Positions 11,101-26,100 of a DNA stretch of 64,000 nt are shown piece by piece. Each line of letters opens with the position of its first letter. Position 1 is the stretch's first letter. The stretch lies in assembly GCA_030407085.1 (NCBI GenBank), contig CM059585.1:6317001-6381000 (forward strand), read 5' to 3'. This stretch comes from Trichopria drosophilae (lineage: Eukaryota; Arthropoda; Insecta; Hymenoptera; Diapriidae). The translations under genes were made by a program, and so were the position numbers. Below the pieces are notes generated by a model that saw only the letters and a program-made list of their open reading frames with translations, was not told where the DNA came from and searched no databases.

Positions 11101-14100
11101 CGCTTGAAACACGTTATTTTGAAGTTTTCGGGGTCGTTGATTACGAATCGGCAGTTAGTTTTTCAAAATTCAAAATGGCAGGTCCAATATAACGGGTAAC
11201 TTTTGAAAAATTTAATGCAATTCGCTTGAAACTCGTCAGCTTAAGGTTTTTGTAGTCGATGAAGTTGAATCTAACGTTGAATTGATATTGAAAAGGCACT
11301 AAGCTTTCTTTGTCGAGGCATTAAATCTGTTTTGACTCTGCATAGGAAACAAAAGACAATCTAAAAACAATCAAAGTTTTAATGCATCGTTTAAGACATC
11401 TTATTTCAATCGTGGGCTTGCGAAAATGATAAAATAAAAGTATCTTGCCTTGGTTGGAGTATTGCATCTTGCCTTTGTTAGTTGGATTTTTACAACTTGC
11501 CTTTGTTGGTTGGATTTTACGACCTTACCTTTGCCGGTTGGAGTATTGCATCTTGCCTTAGTTGGTTGGATTATACGATATTACCTTTCCGGGTCGGTTT
11601 ATTACATGTTGCCTTTGTTGGTTGGATTTGACGATCTTGCCTTTGTTGGTTGGATTATACGATCTTACCTTTGCCGGTTGGATTATTACGTCTTGCCTTG
11701 GTTGGAGTATTGCATCTTGCCTTTGTTAAACTTTAACGTGCTTCAAGCGAATTGCATTTGATTTTTTAAAAGTCTTGATAAAATAGAAAGACTTGATATG
11801 AATAAATACTTTCCTGACAACAATTTAATTAGTTATTTAATACAGAAGCATTAAAGACTCGAACTTCTGGTAGGAAACTATTAATAACGACCCCAATAAA
11901 TTAGCCCAATCAATAATAGCAGTACTTAATATTCAGTCGCAGGAGAAAAATATTTAGTACGGTAAAGGAATTATTTATTTTGTAAGTAAATGTTTATTTG
12001 ATCTCAAAAAGTCATTACTATAAGTAAGAACCAAATTACCGGAATAAAGAAACTATTGAATGAAGTAAATATTTACTTAATATCAAGTGGAAGAAATTAT
12101 TTGGTACGGTGAAGTAAATAACTAATTCTCTCAAGTAAATATTTACTAAAACTAAAAAATTAATTGCTTAAACTAAGACTTGATTTTCTTAAAAAAATAA
12201 TATTTGGACATATGTAAACATTTACTTTAGTCAAGGAATTATTTTTTTTTTCAAGTAAACGGTAAACATTCCTTCTAATAAATATTTTATTACCACTACT
12301 CAAAGAAACCATTTACTTGAACCTAGAAAATTTTATTGAAACCACTACATTTTATTCAGTGTACATGAACTTTACGAAATCTAACTTTTGTTACATCGGG
12401 CGATATTTGATACAACTTAATAAATTGTCAGCATGTATGTTTAAATTACAAAACACCATTTAAAATTTACAAAAGTGCTGAATCTATTAAATTTCGAAAA
12501 CTTAGCAGTGAGACTACTAATCTTATTTTGTTTTGCACTATTATGACTTCCTCTAGTCATTGTACGTAACTTTGTTTACAGCGTCCCTGAAAATAATAAG
12601 AAACACGAGAGTATAAGGCGTACCAACAGTTAAGAAAGAGTAAACAAATCCTAAAAAATGGAGAAATATCAAAAAAGCTTTTGATAACCATTTGAATAAT
12701 AAAATCGTTTAAAAATTGCCCTTAAACCCTGAGGCACTGTATTATCCACTTAAATTGATTTCTTAGTAAGTATTCCTGGTTATTTGCCAATCCGAGATTA
12801 TCTAAAAAGATCCTTCAATGAAAATATTCATATTGCAGGTAAAAAATTCGAAAAATAATACCGAGCCAACTTTGACGATCTATAAGAAGTATTCTATAGC
12901 CTATTAAAAAAAATGTTGTTTCGCAATTTTTTCAACATTTTATTTCAAACAAAACTTTTGTTAATCCCGGAAAAATATGTTGTTGAAGATTTTGAAAGAA
13001 ATTTGTTCTTTTTTAATATATATCATTGTATATTACGTCCTATAACACCGGCCGGAAAAATCGGATCGATCATATGCCCAAGAGACCAGAATATACTTTT
13101 TCAACGGTGTTTAGTTCGTTTTCCCAATCTAAATGTGTAAATAGGAGAGATTTTTAAGTACATATGAGGCAGGTTAATTTTTTTTCAACAAATTCTAAAA
13201 AATCTTAAATTATTATCCTTTCCATTTCAAATACCTTTGAGTATGCTTAAATTTCTTTCGTGATATCACATTTCAGAAGAAATAGTATTATAGCAATTAG
13301 GAATTTGAAAACGTATCACCTGCATCTAATATGCTATTTACATTTCTTTAGTAAATTAAACAATTCTACCTCAACCTCAAATATACGACAAAATGATCCT
13401 GATTCTCACTTTTAGGTCAGGATATCCAGAGTTTTGATCTCGGATATAGACTCAAAAACCTTCGAAAAAGTATGGTATTCGATAGGCCACAGGATTTTTC
13501 CTGGATTTGTGGGTCTGTGAAATTTAACGATTTCATTTAATAAACAATTGTTTTTAAATTCATTGATAAAATGCGGCGTTTAAATTTAAAAAAAAATTAG
13601 TTTTTCAGTATCAACTCAACTAGTGGTATTACAATCACTAAATTATTAGTTTAGCACGATCCATATTACCTGTAACTATTTTTCTTTCTAAGAAAACAAT
13701 TTAGAGGGTGATAGTGGTTAGTCATCCGTAAAGATGACTAATAATAAACATTGATGATGAATCACGATTTGCGTTTCGAGTGTTTTAGAAATTAAATCCT
13801 ACATAATTGCCATTCTAGAAAAAGATTTTATGATAAGGAACAATGTGTTCGGATGATGATGATAAAGGACATTGACCGTTGATAAGGTGTAGTGAGGATG
13901 ATAATTATACTGATGATAATTAATTTTAGCCTTAAGAATCTGGTTAAATTATGAGATATTTTTTCTCTATTCCTTATGTTTCAAGGATTAGCAATTTATT
14001 GAGAGCACTTTACTGATATCAAACATGTAATTACAGTTTAAATATTCGACTATTTGGGAAAAATTCATGATGTTGGTCGGTGTGGCGTGTGGAATAATCA

Positions 14101-17100
14101 CAGGATTGGCTATTCCTGCAAACACGTACATCTTTGGGGACCTCGTAGAATCAGTTGTCTTGGGTGCAGCAACGAATAACAATACAAGAGTTATCGAAGC
14201 CGTTACAGAATTCGCTATTGGAAACTCCGTAATTGGTGCCATCATGCTGACATTAACGTACTTAGGAATAATGATTTTCAACTTCACTGCACAAAAGCAA
14301 AGTTTTCGAGTAAGGCATATGTACTTACGTTCAGTTCTACATCAGGACATTGGATGGTATGATGTAGTGAAAAGCGGAGACATGGCTAGTACGCTAACGG
14401 AGTGAGTGTTTGTAACCATTTTTATGAAATTATAACGTTTTCTGTCAGTTTTACATCCCATACATAAATACAATCTAACCTTTTATCATTGTTGTAGAGA
14501 CGTTATCAAATTTGAAGATGGTATTGGCGAAAAGGTTCCAATGTTTCTGCAAAACGTTTTTGCATTCATTGGCAGTATCGTACTGGCATTTGTTCGGGGG
14601 TGGAAATTAACGTTAGTGTGTATCATCTGCGTTCCAGTGATGTCTGTTATCCTAGCTTGCATCTTGTGGATTACTTCTTCGCTAACAAAAAAACAAGTCC
14701 GAATATACGGTGTTGCCGGAGGTATTGCTGAAGAAGTTTTATCTAGTATTCGCACCGTGGTCGCTTTTGGAGGACAGGCTAAAGAACATCTGCGATATAC
14801 CAGCAAGCTGGAGAAGACGTACAAAACTAATGTTAAAAAGGGATATTTAACTGGAGTCGCTTTAGGATCTTTGTGGCTTAGTATTTACGCGAGTTACGCA
14901 CTCTCGTTTTGGTATGGTGTCAAACTAATTTTGGAGGATGCACATCTACCTTACGAGCAGCGGACGTACACCGCAAATACTATGATTACAGTAAGTCATA
15001 TTTATCAACACATACCGATGAAACACCCTCATATTCATTGAAAATAAGAAATACAAATATGGTGTTTTGCTTTAAAGAGAGAAGTTAATTTATTGCATTT
15101 ATTTTTAAGGTGTTTTTCAGCATAATGATGGGATCTATTAATATTGGAGCGGCCTCGCCATTTGTTGAAGCTTTTGCCACTGCGAAAGCCGCAGCGGCAA
15201 AAATATTTTCCATCATGAAAAGAAAACCACCGATAGATAGTTTGTCAACTGCGGGATTGCAACCAACAGATATTGAAGGATCTATCGAATTTAAAAACGT
15301 TTCATTTGAGTATCCTTCAAGAGAGGGTATTAAGGTATGTCGTCGTTATCTTAATAAACAGTCATATTTTAATTGTACTTTTTAATCACTTTCTATCACC
15401 GTTTCGGTAGTATTCTTCAGCAAACTGTAGCCTTTACTCAATAATATACAATTTTTATAGGTACTCCAGAATCTGAATTTTTCGATTAAGAAAGGCGAAA
15501 GCGTGGCACTAGTAGGTAGTTCGGGATGTGGAAAATCTACGTGTATTCAATTACTTCAGAGATTTTACGATGCTTCAGAAGGTCAGGTAAGCAACATCTA
15601 TGGTTTTTTACAAACAAATGAATTTAAAATGTTATTGACGATGGCTATTTGAATTTTCTATAATATTTACATTATCAATGCCTGTGAATCCTGTCCACAT
15701 AGAGAGAAATTAAAAGTACCTACACTGTTAGAAATGTTCAGAAATTTCGGATACTTTTACGTTACCGAAGTAACAGAATTTTACTAAATTCTGTAACAGA
15801 AAGTACCATTACGTTATATTATCAGAAAATTACGAAACTGTAACAGAAATTTCAAAAGGAATCAGTGAAACACGGTGAAATTACTTTGGTTTGTAGTCGC
15901 TAGATGCGGCCGCGCACCCATCGCAGAAATGGAATTTTCATTCGGTCATAAAGGATTCCTCGGTCAACCATCTTCTGGAGGTTATACCCTACTTGGTATA
16001 ACGAGTGTCATCCGAATATTGTTGAATTGTATAATGCCGATTCTATATATATATATCGTATTTTTTCTACCTTGATGCACATTTACAAAACAGTGTTGTT
16101 TTTATTAAATTTTCTATTTCTAATAGTAGGGTAGCCTTCCCCAAACGAAGGACAATAAATCATAGAAACACACAAAAAATATGATAAAGCAAACAAATTT
16201 TACTCCCCTTATACTATTCTGTTAATGTAATTGAAAATTCTGAAACTGTAACAAAATTTTCTGAAACATGTAACCGAAGCTTTTTACGGTTACCGTTTCC
16301 GAAATTTCTGTACATGTTTCAGAAAATTACTACAGAAATTTCTAACAGTGTACGGCGCCAAAATTTGGCAGTCGCTGCTTGGCAATGGTAAACCAAATAG
16401 ACAACCAAAGCTATCTACACCGAACCGTATACCCTACTTAATGGACAATCCGTGATTCTCTAAAAGGGCCCAAGCAGTGATAACTTGGCAATGTAAAGAA
16501 ACCGTGGCTTTTAATTTCTTTCCGTGCAACCCGTTATCGACCTTATCGTATCAATAAAAACTCCCATGGGTCCTGCAGCAGGCGATGGACGTCGAGTACC
16601 ATGTTATTTCTAAATATATAAAAAGTGTTCCACGTTCTTCGTAAATAATTTCTGTTTAATCTGCATGTATAATGTTCTATGTGTACAAGAACAAAATTAA
16701 GAATAACATAAAAAATGTCATACTCAGATTCTGCAAAATGTTCGTTATTTTGAGCGAATTCGACAATTTAATTGTCATTATTTTTAAACCATATCTAAAA
16801 TCAAATCTTAAAAATACCCTTAGTTGTCAATCTGATGTACATTCGCCTATTAAAAATCTCCGTTAATGTGTAAAATAAATTAACAAAAGCAGACAACTCA
16901 ATGTATCCTCGTCCTCCACAGCTCATTCCCTTACCGTGCCACTTATAATTAGTTCCTTCTGTATCGGAAAAAACATTGGATTTTCTGATAAATAATCTGA
17001 TAGTGATATAAATAATCTTATACTGATATGTTAGTTCATATTACTAAATACTTACCAAAAGAAAATACTTTATTTTATAAACTTAGATCTTGATCGATGG

Positions 17101-20100
17101 TTACGACATACGAGACCTCAATATCAAATGGCTACGTAGCAGACTGGGAATCGTTGGTCAAGAGCCAGTACTTTTTAATACAACAATAGAAGAAAATATA
17201 AGATACGGTTCTATGGAAGCTTCGATGGACAAAATTGTATCCATTGCAAAAAAAGCCAATGCTCACAAATTTATTTGGAATTTACCTTACGTACGTACAA
17301 AACTCCAAAGTAAATTCTCAGTTAAAATAACCTGAATTCCGTAAACTTACCAATATTATCATTTAATAACCAAGTATATAAATTTTTAGCAATATAATAC
17401 ATTGGTAGGTGAAAATGGAACCCAAATTTCCGGCGGACAAAAGCAGCGAATCGCTATAGCCAGAGCACTTATTCGTGACCCAAAAATATTGCTATTAGAC
17501 GAAGCTACATCAGCTCTCGACACGCACAGTGAAGCAAAAGTTCAAGAAGCATTAGACAAGGTAAAGTTAAATTAAAGGTTCCCAACAATCGAGATTGGAT
17601 AGGATTGGATTGAAAATTTCAATTCATTTTGAATTCATACTTTGATTCCGTAAATATGTATTCAAACGGATTGAATTCCGAAGAAAGGAATCCATCTTTA
17701 TTCAATTTTACGAATACAATCGGAAGCGTAATTTGCACGATTAAATTTCAAAAAAGTAATTCATCTGTATTCAATTTTACGAATATAATCGGAAGCGTAA
17801 TTTGCCGGATTAAATTTCAGAAAATGTAAACCATCTGTATTCAATTTTTAGATAGTTTTGAATCCGTAATATTGAATACAGATTTATTCAAAGTTTATTT
17901 TTTGAAAGAAAACTCTTTTTACATTGAAATGAATACGCTTATATAGTTTGAATCCGTAATGTTGAATACAGAGGCATTCAATGTTTCGTTTTTAAATAGG
18001 AAACTTTTTTTGGTTTGAAATGGATACACTTGGCTACTTTTGAATCCGTAATGTTGAATACGGATGCATTCAATATTTCGTTTTTAAAAAGGAAACTATT
18101 TTTGGATTGAAATGAATACACTTAGATAGTTTTGAATCCGTAATGTTGAATACGGATGCATTCAATATTTAGTTTTTAAAAAGGAAACTATTTTTGGGTT
18201 TAAATGAATACACTTAGATAGTTTTGAATCCGTAATGTTGAATACGGATGTATTTAAGATTTAATTTCTTAAAAGAAAACTTTTTTTGAATTAATATGAA
18301 TTCAGAAAGTAACCTTTTTTTCGTATGAACGAATAGAATTGTATTTACGTATTAAAATGGATTCACCGTTGACCAAACTATGGATTCAGAATTTAATAAT
18401 TGAATCCAATTCTATACAACTCTATCCAAATTCAATTTATTGTCCACGTAAAAATAGCTGTCTCCAAAAAGAGAAATCTGAAATAAAACAGGATATAAAA
18501 CTTTTTAATACAACTCAGGTACACAAAGGAAGAACAACAATAATAGTTGCACACAGGTTATCGACAATCAGCCACGTGGACAAAATTATAGTAATATCTG
18601 AAGGAAAGGTTGTGGAGGAAGGCAATCATAATAATCTAATGGAACGAAAAGGACATTACTACTCTCTTGTTACGACCCAGGTACTTTCTAAATTTCATAT
18701 TTTCTGTAAACGATATGTGATAAAATTTTTATTAAGATGATATTTTTCTTAAATATTGTAAATTAATACTTGAGTCGAAAAATGCAGGTTTCGACATTGC
18801 CTCCCCTGGAAAATGCAGCCGAAGAAAGAAATAAATCACCAAATGACGAAGATGACGTGGAATCAGTACTTGCTAAATACGACGATGTAAGTATTTGTAA
18901 TATTTATTATGAGGCGACTGTGAACATTACTCCAACCGTTTTAGAGTGTATTGCAATATATATTGTAAATCTGAACACTTCTCTCCTTGTAAGCATCTTA
19001 AGACAATACACTCCACGATTGCTATTCGTTTTGTTAATAGTATTAATTTCATCTACAGGGTTTCGATGAAACTGAAACCGTGACCAAGCCAGTAAAGGTA
19101 TCAACCTTCAAGATATTAAAACTTAACAAACCAGAATGGCGATTCAACATAATGGCTTGCATAACGTCAATTTTAGTTGGCTGTTCTATGCCTTTATTTT
19201 CAATTTTATTAGGTGACATTATTGGGGTAAGTAAATTAAGATTGCGTTTTTTATTTTTAAGAATCAGTTTAATAACGAGTAATATTTATTTGGTGCAGGT
19301 ACTTTCGGAACGAGACCCAGTAAAAATCCGCAGTGAGACAAATATATATTGCTTATATTTTGTAATCGGTGGATTCGTTGTCGGAATATCTAATTTCGTT
19401 CAGGTTAGAATTATTTTCACCGGTGAAGCTACGAAATATATATTAAAATGAACATGTATTCCTTAAGAGTGAATCTTTTTCCAAATTTCACAATTTTTAT
19501 TTATATTCTCGAAATCACACACTGGGAACCACGACTTGCATAAAAATACTATTTAACTCTGCAAATAACTATAAAATAATCAGAACACGTATTGGCGTTT
19601 CAGATTTATTTATTTAGTATCGCTGGAGAAAGGTTAACTAGACGACTTCGTGGTTTGACATTTGAATCTATGCTGAGACAAGAGATTGCCTGGTTTGACA
19701 GGCCAGAAAATGGAACGGGAGCTCTTTGTGCTAAATTGTCAACTGAAGTTGCTACAATTCAAGGGGCTATTGGACTTAGAATTGGAACAATCATCCAGTC
19801 TATAGCAACCATTTTTTTATCCATCGGCCTATCGTTGTATTACGAATGGAGGCTGGGACTAGTCGGAGTAGCATTTATACCCATTATATTGGTAGTCACG
19901 TATTTGCAAGGTCTAGTAATAAGACAAGAAACACTGAATTACCACAGTAGCTTGGAAGAATCAACTAAGGTTAGTTAAAATTCTACTTCAGACTAAATCG
20001 GAACGGCTTCACGGAAAAATATTTTACCATTTCAAATGGTAGTTTTAGAACAGGCTTGCAGAATGAGAAACGTTTTTTTCTCATAAAAATCACTATAAGT

Positions 20101-23100
20101 TCTTAGAATTGTTATTATTAAGAGAGTAAAAATTACAATAAAATAAATAATTTTTATCAGAATAATGTCAGTTTTCTCCATTCTGCAAGTCTGTCCCAAA
20201 ATGACTATTGGGAAAGGTAACATTAGCAAGAAAATTTTTCTCCGTTGTGCTTTTAAAGTTAACAATATATCTCTTAACCTTTTAACTCCAGAATAAACTC
20301 TTTCTCCCCGTTATTTTCAACAATAATTCTACATTGAACTTTCAGAATCTACTAATAAAATGATAAAAAAATGAATTTTGAAAAGATTATGGCCACTTTT
20401 GTCAATTTTTGTTGAAAAAATTTTTTGCTCACATAGTAAAGAATCAGAGAGAATTATTTTTTATTTACTTGAAAATAACGCATTCGCAATATCCAATGGT
20501 GTAACGTAATTTAAAAATTGTATAAGATAGAGCACCGAAAATGGCGATAGAAAGATTTTTTATCAAAAATTGTATGACAACATTTTTTCACTAATTTTTA
20601 AACTATTTTTCGGGTCTATCAAAAATTAAAAATGGCTTATTTTTTTGAATTAGTCGGATAATACTAAAGAAAATAAAAATGAAACAAAAAATGTACAAAA
20701 ATAAAACGGCTCTTTACATTACATTGGCCTCTTCGTGTCTCGTGTGCGGCAATAATAAAATTAAAATAATTAAACATATCCTAACTCAACTTCATATTAA
20801 TACCACGAAACAAACCCATGAGGATTGTTTACTTTTTATACTTGTTATCGAAATAGTTTTATCTATATGATATTTTGTCGTACGATCATTTCTCAAACGT
20901 CATTTTATCTTTTTGCCCTATGTTGTTTATCTTCGATATTATTTTCTGTCACCATTCGAAACAAATCAAACTATTTAAAAATGTATATATAGATCATTAT
21001 TCAGGTTATGGGTGATATCCGTTAAGAAGGTGTATTTTAAAACCCAAGATTCGTATCGATTGACTAAAAGTACCCACATTTAATATGATTTCAATAATTT
21101 AATAAAAATGTATTGTCATTAATGTGGACAACAAATTTAATTACAAAAACGTAAAGATATTATCCATCGAAAGAAATGACAGGATCTAACTTTAAAAAAT
21201 GTAAAAAAAATCTGTCAACATTAGATTGAAAAATAAATTTTAGTTGAGGTCTACAATATTTTGATTAATTTTTGTAATTTTGTATATACGTATGTCATGT
21301 TTTTTAATACACAATACAAAAAGCACAACATTGCCTTATAAAAAATATGGTACTGCAATTGTTTATGTTCAAAACCTATTCCATAGTTCAACGTAGGTAA
21401 AAAAAAATTACATACTATCTTTGAAAAATCGATAAACTACTTCGTGACATTAATTGCCAGCAATTGTAAAGTAAAAAACGACAGGTAACTTTGAGTTGAA
21501 AAGACCAGCACTTCCATGTCAGCAATGTTGTATATTAACTCGTGTATTTTAACATTCAATGAGCATTCGATAACTGTTAATAAATCTTACATTAAATTCT
21601 GTCGGTCGAATTGCGCATGTCAATAACACAGGTCTGCAAAATTCATTTTTTTTTTTTTTTTTTAGATCAGAGTGATTTCCGACCTATTTTTGTACGCTGA
21701 AAATGAATCTGAAGACGAAAAATGTCTATCACGTCATGATTTTGAGAAAAGTGGGGACAAAAACACCAAAAAACGTGTTTTTGGGTGTCTTTACCCCTAA
21801 TTTTCTCAGAAGCCTGACGTGCACACATCTGAATTTGTGCTCGAATTAAAGTTTGATTCTTCCCCTACAAAAATCATATACGATAGTTTTAAAAAAAATT
21901 TCATAGTTTTAAAAAAAAAAATGGTTTTAACCTTGCTATTCCTAGTGACTATGATGAAAATGCAAATTATTTAACTACATTGAGCAGAGCTCATACAAAC
22001 CACTACTTGACTGTTTTCGGGGTTGGTGTTTAAGAATCCAGTGTCGCTTTTATAAAATTCAAAATGGCGGCCATGATGGCGGACGTAAAAATACAAAATT
22101 TAAATTAACCTCATGAAAATCAGTACTAGGGATTTTTTGAGTCGCTGATGACGAATCCAATGTTAGTTTGACAAAATGTAAAATGGCGGCCGCAAAATAA
22201 AAAAATATACTTAGGATCTTAAAATCACCACTTCATGGTTTTTTTTTTGTTCGCCATTAGTAATACCAGCGGTTATTCGATTTTATTTGCATTTTCATCA
22301 TAATCATTAGAAATAGCAAGGTTAAAACCATTTTTTTTCAAAACTATGACATTTTTTTTAAAACTATCTTATGATTTTTGTAGAGGAAGAACCAAGCTTT
22401 AATTTAAGCACAAATTCAAGCTTAGCGTACGTCAGGTTTTAGAGAAAATTAGGGGTAAAAACACCCAAAAACGCGTTTTTTGGTGTCTTTACCCCCACTT
22501 TTCTCTAAATCATGACGTGATAGGCATTTTTCGACTTCAGATTCGTGTTCAGCACACAAAAATACGTCGAAAATCACTCTGATATTAAAAAAAAAATCCG
22601 TACAGCTATGTAATGCGTCGAAAAATTCGCAGAACATCGAATGTTTGTTTATCTCTATTTCGGTGAAACTGTAAGCGCGTGAAACTTTAAATACATGTCA
22701 CGTAATAATCCTAACATTAATATTTAAAATTTTTATATTAACTATTAACAAAAGAAATTGCACCGAATCTCAGATTACGGAACTTCAAGATAAAGTATCT
22801 TACCTTAAGGGCAAAATCTAAATTCTGTTAGTTTTACTATGAAGCTATTACATTAACTGTAAACAAACATTTATCTCAGTGTGGGTGGTTTTAAGGGTCG
22901 TTGGTTAAGAATTATTCTGTATTAATTTTCCCAATTTACGTTAATTTTATATATAAATCGTAAGCTCTGACTTCCGGGTTTACATTTTCCCCAAAATTGT
23001 TAATTTATCATATTTAGATAACGGCTGTATTGAAACTACCATCTTGCATTTTGGAAATCTGATGTCCGTATCAGAATCCTCATACTTTTGTCGATATACA

Positions 23101-26100
23101 GTACTCCTTCCCTTATTCTAATTTCCGTTATTCTAATGTCTTCCCTTATTCTCTTCTCCTATTCTAATATTTCCCCTCACGCGTTCTCCCCACTGACGTG
23201 TGTTGACGTGTGGATTTTCTAAATACAAATAACGGCGCATGCGCAGCAAAAGAAAAAGAGACAAAAGTGAGACTACAAATCTAAGTAGTGGGGGAGAGGG
23301 GAAAATTAGAATAAGGGAAGAAGGCCGCCATCTTGCCTGACTGGACAAATTAGAATAAGGGAAGGACTACTGTACTATGCGTAAAGTTTGAATTTACGCA
23401 CCGTTTTTAGTGCGTAAAATACGATTTTACACACTACTGCTGACCGGGGCTCTCTCTCTCTAAAATCGTATTTTACGCACTAGTATCGAAAAATACTATT
23501 ACGTACGTCTTTTCGGTGCATAAAGTAAACTTTACGCACTCGATTATACTTTACGCACTGAAAAGCTGTACGTATTTAATAACGATAACAATATTTCGGC
23601 ACGCGCGTGTATGTGTAAAGTTCTTTACGCATACGCACTTGTATAGAAAAATACTGTTCTCACACTCTCAGCGCAAAATGCCATTTTGTTCCCTATATTG
23701 CGTGAGCAAAATAGCGCATTTTCTCACTAGAGAGTAAAATGAATTTAGCCGGGAGCAAAATAAGTTTCTCTCACTCTATTCCCAAAATACTATTTTGCTT
23801 CCTATATCGCTAAAGAACAGATGTTTGCAAAAAAGGTGTCGGCAAACACCTATTTTGCTCCCTAGTTGCACAATGCACTATTGTTGAATTTAATTATACC
23901 GGCGTTCATATTATTACATCAATTTTGTGTGCGGGTCGAAAAATGGACAGTCAAAAAACGACTGTCAAAAATGTCTTTTCACTGGCTTTTGACTGGTTTT
24001 TTATCTGTCGAAAAATTTGTCTTATGAGCGTGTGTTACATTTCGTTACTTCGTTATTTTGTCACAAAACTAAAAATGAATATAGCAAAAGATTGTTCTGA
24101 ATATGTGTGTTTTTGTTGGAAAAAATTATTCACGTGTTAATAATGGAAAATACTTGAAATTTCATTATCTTCATAACAATAAAATTCATTACGTCCTTGA
24201 CGACTGTGATCAAAATCGTAAAGTAAATAGTATTTTTTTATATGTTTGGTGCCACATAATAAATGTGCTTCCTATCTTAACCCGAACTCAGATTGATATT
24301 TTATTTCAGATTGCTGTCGAAGCAGTGAGTAATGTAAGAACCGTGGCAAGTCTTTGTCGAGAAGATACATTTTACGAATGGTACGTCAGATCCTTGGAAG
24401 TTTCATTGAAAACGGCCTTACTAAATTCTCACCTACGGGGACTGGTGTACGGATTAGCTAGATCAATAATCTACTTTGCTTATGCAGCTTGCATGTACTA
24501 CGGAGGCATACTTATTCAAGATGAAAATCTATTCTATGCCAATATATTTAAGTAATAACATATTTTTATACCGTTACGTAATTTTAAGAGTTTTTCACAT
24601 CAAGTGGGTCCCTTCCCTAATTTTTCTGAACTCCATTTCTTATTGTTCTTATAATTTTGTTGTCTAGTTATAGAAATATTTTATTGATTTCAGTGAAACA
24701 TTTGAAAAATTAACAATCAAATGTAATAATTTTCAGAGTGGCCCAGGCCTTAATTATGGGCACTGTAATGGTAGCAAATGCCTCAGCATTCGCCCCAGAC
24801 CTTCAAAAAGGTTTGGTTTCAGCAGGAGAAGTTATTGCTCTCTTTGAAAGAAAACCAAAGATTCAAGATCCCGAGTATAAACCTAAAGAGAATTGGGTGA
24901 GTAAATTGTATACATATTTCGAGTTTGGAATACGAAAAAATCAATCATAATAACAAAAAATTGTTCATGCTGATGATGAAATCATAGATTAACGCTCCTT
25001 ACGAATATATTCATCCAAATTGCATTGTTTCCATATAGGAAGAGAAAAACTGGTACTCAGTAGGGTTAATGCGAAAAATAAAGACTTTCGTGGATAAATT
25101 TATTGGTAAATCTTAAATACCCATACAAAACAGGTGAACCAAAACAATACCTCTTATCCTCTACCCACCTTGCCTTGAACAAATTGACCAGATTTATATT
25201 GTTGATAAATTCGGAAATACCTGACTGCAACATTTGACCAGCAGATAGATATTCTTACGCCTCCAAGCATTGGTCAACTGCAAAGTTTTAATTTAACCGC
25301 GCGGTATTAAATACTACCGAGTCTACTGATGAACCCTATTCACATCTTTCATTCCTATTATAAAATCATTGTAAATGATAACTAGTATCAGGTTAATTCT
25401 ATCTCTGAAGATTAGACTGATATTTAGAAGTAGTTTTTAGATTTAGTCAGTAGCGCCAAATAAAACGTTTATCAGAATGGAAAGCTGTTTATATTGCAGT
25501 TTAGTTCTGAAACAGTTAAGTCAGAATGAGAACAATCATTCCTCTTTAAAGGAAAGCTTCTATTTCAGTCGGGAAGGAGAGGAGGAAATTATAATCATCA
25601 TGGAACAAGTAGAAACATTAGTATATTGAAATTGATTTATTATTTGTAGTGCTGGTCATAGTTTTTGAGTTTGATGTTCGATTTTAATCAATGCTTCCCT
25701 TTTTTCTGAAGAACACACTGCACACTCTTTGATGCATTTCAGTTTCCTTTAAATTACAATAATTGGTCCATCCAAGGTTATTTCTGGAAGCTTGTAACTG
25801 CTACACCGGAAAACATGTGAGCTTCATCGTCAAATTTTGATAGTAAATACTTACTATTAATACTAATCTACATCTTCGCCTTGCTCCACTCATGTCTGGT
25901 AACATTTTTTTTCTGTAATTATCGTACTGTAGACAATCCAATACATGGTAATCATCTGCGATACAAGAGACCTTTAATAAGGGCTAATTCTCGTTTATAG
26001 ACTTATTAGGAAATGACCATAACTTCACTGCATTCAGTGCGATTGACTATTTTTGCTGTGATGACTTAAATCAGAAACTAAGTCCAGCAACCTTATTAAC

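Noticed and set aside
15118..15120. cag as acceptor for MDR exon 5
   Set aside because: It would remove VFFS and shift frame; the aag at 15107-15109 keeps phase and restores the TM6 consensus.
23133..23348. - strand 71-residue frame, nearly repeated at 31517-31729
   Set aside because: Lies inside two copies of the CAGTA MITE; similarity is that of the MITE, not of a protein.
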